The notes beneath the pieces were generated by a model. That model saw nothing but the letters and a program-made list of their open reading frames with translations. It was not told the origin of the DNA and did not search any database. Made by a program: the position numbers and the translations under genes. 12,353 nucleotides of DNA from Actinomycetota bacterium (GTDB lineage: Bacteria > Actinomycetota > Thermoleophilia > Gaiellales > Gaiellaceae), in contig JACDGR010000065.1 of the NCBI GenBank assembly GCA_013821525.1, positions 1 to 12,353 on the forward strand, read 5' to 3'. Positions 7,412 through 12,353 of this stretch are shown here, in pieces. Position 1 is the stretch's first letter. Every line of letters starts with the position of its first letter.

Positions 7412-7798
7412 ATGCGAGGTGGGAGACGCTCCATCCGCCTGGGTCAGCACGATGGCACCGTGCTCCTCGAAGAGTTCAAGCGCCTCGGTAACTGGGGGGA
7501 GGGTCACCGTCGGCTCTTCGCCCGTCTCGTCGTCGTGCTGCTGTTCACCCTCGCCGTCGACGCGATCGGCACCGTCGCGATCTACTTCGCGGAGCGCGGG
7601 GTCAAAACGGGTGACATCCACACCTGGGGCGACGCGCTCTTCTTCACGACGGTTCAGTTGCTGACGGTGTCGTCGCAGATCAAGAATCCGCTGACCGCGA
7701 CCGGCCGCATCGTCGATGTGGGGCTCGAGCTGTGGGCTGTCGTCGTCGTTGCAGGCTCGGCCGGCGCGATCGCGACCTTCTTCCAATCGGCCGATTAG
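7412..7798 (+). CDS. Small two-transmembrane K+-channel-like protein with a non-canonical filter
   Basis: The protein has 128 residues: a basic N-terminus (1-35), a first membrane helix (about 36-59), a pore-helix-like segment (about 72-85), and a second membrane helix (about 100-124). From ALFF (residue 75) to TGR (99) it aligns with no gap to the pore loop of 2-TM K+ channels such as KcsA, keeping the aromatic pore helix, the TV, and the later P, T and GR. Where K+ channels have TVGYG it has TVSSQ, so both filter glycines are gone and K+ selectivity is unlikely. It is in opposite orientation to the surrounding operon. ATG 7412 (AGG 8 nt upstream) lies beside treZ, and its TAG shares 4 nt with the glgB stop. 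GTG 7460 is an alternative start. It may be a channel, an osmosensor or a non-conducting relative; the location suggests osmotic physiology, but this is inference. Confidence 0.8.
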   Translation: MRGGRRSIRLGQHDGTVLLEEFKRLGNWGEGHRRLFARLVVVLLFTLAVDAIGTVAIYFAERGVKTGDIHTWGDALFFTTVQLLTVSSQIKNPLTATGRIVDVGLELWAVVVVAGSAGAIATFFQSAD

Positions 7799-9693
7799 GC
7801 CCGGCGCAGCCAGACGACGCCGAGCGGCGGCAACGTCACCTCCGCCGAGAAGGGCTGCTCGTGCGATCGGATCCGCTCGGCGTGCACCTCGCCCAGGTTG
7901 CCGACGCCGGTGCCGCCGTAGTACGTCGAGTCGGTGTTCAGCAGCTCCGTCCACGCGCCATCGCGTGGCAGGCCGATGCGGTAGCGCTCGCGCGGCGTCG
8001 GCGCCAGGTTCGCGATGCACACAAGCTCGCGTGCGCGATCCTTCGAGAGACGCATGAACGCGAGGACGTTGTTCGCAGCGTCGTTCGGCTCGAGCCACTC
8101 GAAGCCCTCGTGCGAGAAGTCGACCTCCCAGAGCGCCGGCTCGGAGCGGTAGACCGCGTTCAGCTCACGGACGAGATCACGCACGCCCGCGTGCTCCGCG
8201 TGCTCGAGCAGCGACCACGGAAGCTCCCCTTCGTTCGCCCACTCCCACGGCGTCGCCAGCTCGCAACCCATGAAGAGCAGCTTCTTCCCCGGATGCGCCC
8301 ACATGTACCCGTAGAGCGCCCGCAGATTCGCAAGCTGCTGCCAACGGTTGCCGGGCATTTTCGTCAGCATCGAGCCCTTGCCGTGCACGACCTCGTCGTG
8401 GGAGAGCGGCAGGATGAAGTTCTCGTTCCACGCGTAGACGAGCGAGAAGGTGAGCTCGTGATGGTGGTGGCTGCGGTGGATCGGGTCACGCGCGAAGTAG
8501 CCGAGAGTGTCGTGCATCCAGCCCATGTTCCACTTGAACCCGAAACCGAGGCCCCCGACATAGGTCGGTCGCGAGACCCCGGGCCAGGCGGTCGATTCCT
8601 CGGCGGCGGAGATCACGCCGGGCTCGCGCGCGTGGACGAGCTCGTTGAACTCCTTCAGAAACGCAACGGCGTCCAGATCCTCGCGCCCGCCGAAGGCATT
8701 CGGCACCCACTCACCCTGCTTGCGCGAGTAGTCGAGATAGAGCATCGACGCAACCGCGTCGACCCGGAACCCGTCCGCGTGATACTCGCGCAACCAGAAC
8801 AGCGCGTTTGCGAGCAGGAAGTTCTGCACCTCGCTGCGCCCGAGGTTGAATACGTAGGTTCCCCAGTCCGGATGCTCGCCCCGACGCGGATCGTCGTGCT
8901 CGTAGAGTGCGGTTCCGTCGAAGCGTGCAAGCGCCCACGGATCGGTTGCGAAGTGCGCAGGCACCCAATCGAGGATGACGCCGATGCCGTTGGCGTGCAT
9001 GTGGTCGACGAAGTAGCGGAAGTCGTCGGGCGGCCCCATCGTCGAGACCGGCGCGTAGAACCCTGTCAGCTGGTATCCCCACGAGCCCGAGAACGGGTGG
9101 TGCATCACGGGCAGCAGCTCGACGTGAGTGAAGCCGAGATCGCGCACGTACGGCGCGAGCTGGTTTGCGAGCTCCCGCCAGCCGAGGCTCTGTCCGTCCG
9201 GACGGCGGCGCCAGGACGGTGCGTGCACCTCATAGATCGAGACCGGCTGCCCCAGCTGTTCCTGCGCCTGCCGCTGCGCGATCCACTCCGCGTCGGCCCA
9301 CTCGTAGTGGGACTCGAACACGATGGACGCCGACTGCGGGGGCAACTCCGTCTCGAACGCCATCGGATCGGCCTTCTCCCGGCCGTCCAGATGAAACTTG
9401 TAGCGCTGCCCGACCCTCGCTCCGTCGACGACACCTTCCCAGATCCCACTGTCCGCGACGGGCTCGAGCGCAGCAGCGGCGGAGTCCCAGCCGTTGAAAT
9501 CGCCGACGACGCTGACGTAGCTCGCGTTCGGAGCCCACACTGCAAACCGCACACCGCCGTCGAGAGGATGCGCGCCGAGCTTCGCGTAGAGCTGCTCGTG
9601 ACGTCCCGCACGCGCGAGCCAGATGTCGAGCTCACCGAACGCGCTTGCACGCGCCTGCGTGGTCTGCTCGCCCGGCACGTGACTACCGGTCAC
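7795..9693 (-). CDS. glgB: 1,4-alpha-glucan branching enzyme
   Basis: GlgB (GH13, EC 2.4.1.18) transfers alpha-1,4 chain segments to alpha-1,6 positions. It has 632 residues: a CBM48 domain at about 40-130 (GVRFAVWAPNASYVSVVGDFNGWD) and a barrel. The barrel carries YEVHAPSWRR, THVELLPVMHHPFSGSWGYQLTGFYAP, DWVPAHF (242-248), DGFRVDAVASMLYLDYSR with nucleophile Asp312, SAAEESTAWPGV with acid/base Glu365, and LPLSHDEVVHGKGSM with Asp433. The C-terminal beta domain ends PPLGVVWLRRA. All catalytic residues are present. It lacks the extra N1 domain found in longer (about 730-residue) GlgB proteins, a known natural variant. The start is GTG 9693, overlapping the mak stop by GTGA, so translation is probably coupled. 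Its TAA overlaps the TAG of the oppositely oriented channel-like gene, leaving no room for a terminator between them. In this cluster it works downstream of maltose-1-phosphate-based chain elongation. Confidence 0.97.
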   Translation of the reverse strand: MTGSHVPGEQTTQARASAFGELDIWLARAGRHEQLYAKLGAHPLDGGVRFAVWAPNASYVSVVGDFNGWDSAAAALEPVADSGIWEGVVDGARVGQRYKFHLDGREKADPMAFETELPPQSASIVFESHYEWADAEWIAQRQAQEQLGQPVSIYEVHAPSWRRRPDGQSLGWRELANQLAPYVRDLGFTHVELLPVMHHPFSGSWGYQLTGFYAPVSTMGPPDDFRYFVDHMHANGIGVILDWVPAHFATDPWALARFDGTALYEHDDPRRGEHPDWGTYVFNLGRSEVQNFLLANALFWLREYHADGFRVDAVASMLYLDYSRKQGEWVPNAFGGREDLDAVAFLKEFNELVHAREPGVISAAEESTAWPGVSRPTYVGGLGFGFKWNMGWMHDTLGYFARDPIHRSHHHHELTFSLVYAWNENFILPLSHDEVVHGKGSMLTKMPGNRWQQLANLRALYGYMWAHPGKKLLFMGCELATPWEWANEGELPWSLLEHAEHAGVRDLVRELNAVYRSEPALWEVDFSHEGFEWLEPNDAANNVLAFMRLSKDRARELVCIANLAPTPRERYRIGLPRDGAWTELLNTDSTYYGGTGVGNLGEVHAERIRSHEQPFSAEVTLPPLGVVWLRRA

Positions 9694-11009
9694 GTGGCGA
9701 GGTCCTCGTCGAGCATTCGCACGATGCCGGCGACCGGGATTCTCACCCAGTCCGGCCGATTGTTCAGCTCGTAACGCAGCTCGTAGACCGCCTTCTCGAG
9801 CTCGAAGACGGCAAGCAGCTTGTCGAGTGCGGGCCCTGCAGGCACGAGCGTCGGGTCGATCGTCTTGCGGTAGCCGTCGAGAAACTCGCTGCGCGCACGT
9901 TGCTCCCAGCCCGCGGGGGGCTCGACGCCGCGCAGCACGGGCGTCGCGGATGCGACGTAGGCGAAGGAGCGCAGCATCCCTGCGACGTCGCGCAACGGGC
10001 TGCGCTTACGGCGCCGCTCCGGCAGCGATCGCGCCGGCTCGCCCTCGAAGTCGAGAATCACCCATTCGCCGTCTGCGCGCAGCGTCTGGCCGAGGTGAAA
10101 GTCGCCGTGGTTCCGGATCACGCGTCCGATCCCGCCGACTTGCGTCCAGAGCCGTAACCGCTCGCGCACCTCTTCTCCACGTCCGCGAATCGGCTCGAGA
10201 TCGGCGTTGTCGTCGGGTAGCTCGAAGAAGATGCTCTCGATCTCGTCGTCGATCGACGCTGTCAAGAGGCCGAGCGACTCGACCGACGGCTCCTCCGGGG
10301 AGAAGTTCGTGTCGCTCGTGTCACTGCCGAGCAGCGTGTGCATCTTGCCCGTCACCTCGCCGAGCCTGCGCAGATCGGCGAGGAACACCTCAGACTCACC
10401 GCCGCTGATCGTGTCGAGCGCGGCTTCCCAGCCGTCCCGTCCGTTGGGGACGAATCGCTGCAGGATCCCGAGCGTCGCGTCCATCGGGCCGCCGGCGTAG
10501 GAGTACCAACCGGCGAGCTGCGCGATGTTCTCGAAACCGTGCTCTGTCAAGAAGCGCAGCAGCTCGAGCTCCGGGTTGATTCCCGCTTCCAGACGGCGGA
10601 AGACCTTGAGGATCAGCTCGTCGTCGAAGACGACGGATGAGTTCGACTGCTCACCGCTGATCTGGCGGGCCTTGCGCAACTCCTGGCTGAAGCCGGCGAA
10701 CCCTTCGGCGGATGCGAACTCGACCACGCCTTCGCCCGCCGGCAGCTTCGCGCCCCCGCGCATCATGTGCACGAGCTCGCGCACCTGCCCTGGATCCCCG
10801 AGCGCGTCGACATCTCTGCTGTTGAGCAGCTGGTAGGTCTCGTGCGTCCCCGTATCGAAGCGCGTCTCGACGAGCTGGAGCTCGAGCGGTGGATCGATCG
10901 CGCGGAGGATCGCACGGTCGACGACGGTCGCCTGCGTCACCTCGCGGGTCTTCGAGCCGAACCAGCGCTGGCTCGTGATGAACTCGATCAGGGAACGCTC
11001 GTCGGTCAC
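9690..11009 (-). CDS. mak: Maltokinase (Mak/Pep2)
   Basis: Mak (EC 2.7.1.175) phosphorylates maltose with ATP to maltose-1-phosphate, the donor used by GlgE. It has 439 residues, close to the usual 450 or so. The N-terminal cap has the family's RWFGSK (15-20). The kinase fold shows the ATP-lysine strand ILKVFRRLEAGINPELE (Lys135), HGDFHLGQTL (301-310, catalytic Asp303), and VILDFEGEPARSLPERRRKRSPLRD (about 317-341, metal-binding Asp320), followed by DVAGMLRSFAYVA. This combination is diagnostic for Mak and distinguishes it from general aminoglycoside phosphotransferase-like proteins. GTG 11009 overlaps the treS stop (GTGA) and its own stop overlaps glgB (GTGA). It is separate from TreS rather than fused. 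The direct order treS-mak-glgB is the usual GlgE-pathway arrangement. Confidence 0.95.
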   Translation of the reverse strand: MTDERSLIEFITSQRWFGSKTREVTQATVVDRAILRAIDPPLELQLVETRFDTGTHETYQLLNSRDVDALGDPGQVRELVHMMRGGAKLPAGEGVVEFASAEGFAGFSQELRKARQISGEQSNSSVVFDDELILKVFRRLEAGINPELELLRFLTEHGFENIAQLAGWYSYAGGPMDATLGILQRFVPNGRDGWEAALDTISGGESEVFLADLRRLGEVTGKMHTLLGSDTSDTNFSPEEPSVESLGLLTASIDDEIESIFFELPDDNADLEPIRGRGEEVRERLRLWTQVGGIGRVIRNHGDFHLGQTLRADGEWVILDFEGEPARSLPERRRKRSPLRDVAGMLRSFAYVASATPVLRGVEPPAGWEQRARSEFLDGYRKTIDPTLVPAGPALDKLLAVFELEKAVYELRYELNNRPDWVRIPVAGIVRMLDEDLAT

Positions 11010-12353
11010 GCCCGCTCGTCCTTCCGCAACTGGAACCAGAAGAATCCTCGTGGCCCGAGGGTCAGCAGATACGAGAGCTCGCCGATCCGCGGGAAGTCGG
11101 TCTGTCCGAACATCTCGACCGGGACCGAGCCCTCCCAGCGCGAGAGGTCGAGCTCGACCGCCTGCGCCGACCGGGCGAGGTTGTGCACGCAGAGGATGAT
11201 GTCGTCCTCATAGGTGCGCACGTGGGCGAAGATCCGCGGGTTGTCCGGACGCAACGCCTCGTAGGTGCCGAGCCCGAAGACGGGGTGCTGCTTGCGCAGC
11301 GCGATCAGCCGGCGCAGCCACCGCAGCAGGGAGTTCGGTTGGCGGAGCTGCGCCTCGACGTTGACCGCCTGGAAACCGTAGACAGGATCCATCAGCGGCG
11401 GTAGGTAGAGCTGCGCGAAGTCCGCGCGCGAGAAGCCGCCGTTGCGGTCGGTCGTCCACTGCATCGGTGTGCGCACGCCGTCGCGGTCGCCGAGGAAGAT
11501 GTTGTCGCCCATCCCGATCTCGTCGCCGTAATAGAGCACCGGTGAGCCGGGGAGCGAGAAGAGCATCGCGTGCAGCAACTGGATCTCGTCCCGGCCGTTG
11601 TCGAGCAGCGGTGCAAGGCGGCGACGGATCCCGAGGTTGAGCTTCATCCGCGGATCCTTGGCGTACTCCGCGTACATGTAGTCGCGCTCCTCGTCGGTGA
11701 CCATCTCGAGCGTCAGCTCGTCGTGGTTGCGCAGGAAGAGTCCCCATTGGGCATTCTCGGGGATCGCAGGTGTCGACTCGAGGATCTCGATGATCGGCAG
11801 CGCGTCCTCGCGCCGCACACCCATGAACATCCGTGGCATGACGGGGAAGTGGAACGCCATCTGGCATTCGTCGCCGTCGCCGAAGTACTCGACGACGTCG
11901 GCGGGCCACTGGTTCGCTTCGGCGAGCAGCACGCGATCCTGGTACCGCGCGTCGACCTCGGCGCGGACGCGGCGGAGGAACGCGTGCGTCTCGGGCAGGT
12001 TCTCGCCGTTCGTCCCGTCGCGCTCGTAGAGGTACGGCACCGCGTCGAGACGAAAGCCGTCGAGTCCGAGGTCCAGCCAGAAGCGCAGCACGTTGAGCAT
12101 CTGCTCCTGCACCTCGGGGTTGTCGTAGTTCAGGTCGGGCTGATGCGAGAAGAAGCGGTGCCAGAAGTACTGGCCGCGCACGGGATCCCACGTCCAGTTC
12201 GACGGCTCGGTGTCGATGAAGATGATTCGCGCCTCGCTCCAGCGCGTGTCGTCGTCAGCCCACACGTACCAGTCGCCGTACGGGCCGGTCGGGTCGTTGC
12301 GGCTCTCCTGGAACCACGGACAGTCCGCCGAGGTGTGGTTCATCACGAGGTCG
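11006..12353 (-). CDS. treS: Trehalose synthase (maltose alpha-D-glucosyltransferase), 5' end outside window
   Basis: TreS (GH13, EC 5.4.99.16) interconverts maltose and trehalose. About 448 residues are visible. The frame is open to the window edge, beginning DLVMNHTSADCPWF, which is region I and normally lies more than 100 residues into the protein, so the start is missing and the GTG/ATG near 12346-12341 are internal. Further motifs are SRNDPTGPYGDWYVWADDDTRWSEARIIF, FFSHQPDLNYDNPEV, GLDGFRLDAVPYLYERDGTNGENLPETH with nucleophile Asp (codon 12046-12044), LLAEANQWPADVVEYFGDGDECQMAFHFP with acid/base Glu (11920-11918), and FLRNHDELTLEMVTDEER with Asp (11722-11720). The C-terminal beta domain ends RGFFWFQLRKDERA. 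GTPMQW-type sequence (VRTPMQWT) and PLLDNGRDEIQLLHAML are also family hallmarks. The stop overlaps the mak GTG. The gene just beyond the window may be glgE, as in many actinobacteria. Confidence 0.96.
   Translation of the reverse strand, partial: DLVMNHTSADCPWFQESRNDPTGPYGDWYVWADDDTRWSEARIIFIDTEPSNWTWDPVRGQYFWHRFFSHQPDLNYDNPEVQEQMLNVLRFWLDLGLDGFRLDAVPYLYERDGTNGENLPETHAFLRRVRAEVDARYQDRVLLAEANQWPADVVEYFGDGDECQMAFHFPVMPRMFMGVRREDALPIIEILESTPAIPENAQWGLFLRNHDELTLEMVTDEERDYMYAEYAKDPRMKLNLGIRRRLAPLLDNGRDEIQLLHAMLFSLPGSPVLYYGDEIGMGDNIFLGDRDGVRTPMQWTTDRNGGFSRADFAQLYLPPLMDPVYGFQAVNVEAQLRQPNSLLRWLRRLIALRKQHPVFGLGTYEALRPDNPRIFAHVRTYEDDIILCVHNLARSAQAVELDLSRWEGSVPVEMFGQTDFPRIGELSYLLTLGPRGFFWFQLRKDERA

Noticed and set aside
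7732..9774. Plus-strand open frame of 680 codons opposite glgB
   Set aside because: It mirrors glgB, is rich in Arg/Val/Leu as expected from the complement of GC-biased codons, shows no family motif, and overlaps the channel gene; glgB carries all GH13 motifs.

Overview
The window is GC-rich, gene-dense DNA with many GTG starts, 4-nt stop/start overlaps and long spurious antisense frames. Protein signatures (Mak-type maltokinase beside TreS, a DivIVA-like coiled-coil protein, a K-channel-like 2-TM protein) point to Actinomycetota. A deep-branching, Thermoleophilia-like member is my best guess, but this is inference from protein style, not from a marker gene.

Left part (1-1742, plus strand). 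It opens with a decayed cupin gene (1-461) that has shifted frames and appears to lack the first cupin metal-binding motif. A strong two-stem hairpin (462-521) follows directly after its stop. Next come two genes overlapping by ATGA: a coiled-coil protein with a conserved-looking C-terminal alpha/beta domain (559-1332) and a stand-alone MshEN/GspE-N-like domain protein (1329-1742). Their functions are unknown to me.

Right part (1856-12353, almost all minus strand). This is an alpha-glucan and trehalose cluster, read right to left: treS (5' end outside the window), mak (maltokinase), glgB, then a small plus-strand channel-like gene sitting head-to-head with treZ and tail-to-tail with glgB, then treZ, glgX and treY. 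TreS interconverts trehalose and maltose, Mak makes maltose-1-phosphate (the GlgE substrate), and GlgB branches the glucan. GlgX debranches glycogen, TreY turns the chain's reducing end into a trehalosyl unit, and TreZ releases trehalose. The cluster therefore encodes both the trehalose-to-glycogen arm and the glycogen-to-trehalose arm; glgE itself is not in view.

The points that most deserve attention are: treY carries a one-base frameshift, and separately has Glu where the GH13 nucleophile Asp is expected; the small inverted gene aligns without gaps to a K+ channel pore but has TVSSQ in place of TVGYG; the cupin gene has decayed; the coiled-coil/MshEN pair is unrecognised; and the 60-nt hairpin can pair in an alternative way. 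Most other long frames on the plus strand opposite the sugar genes are codon-bias shadows.
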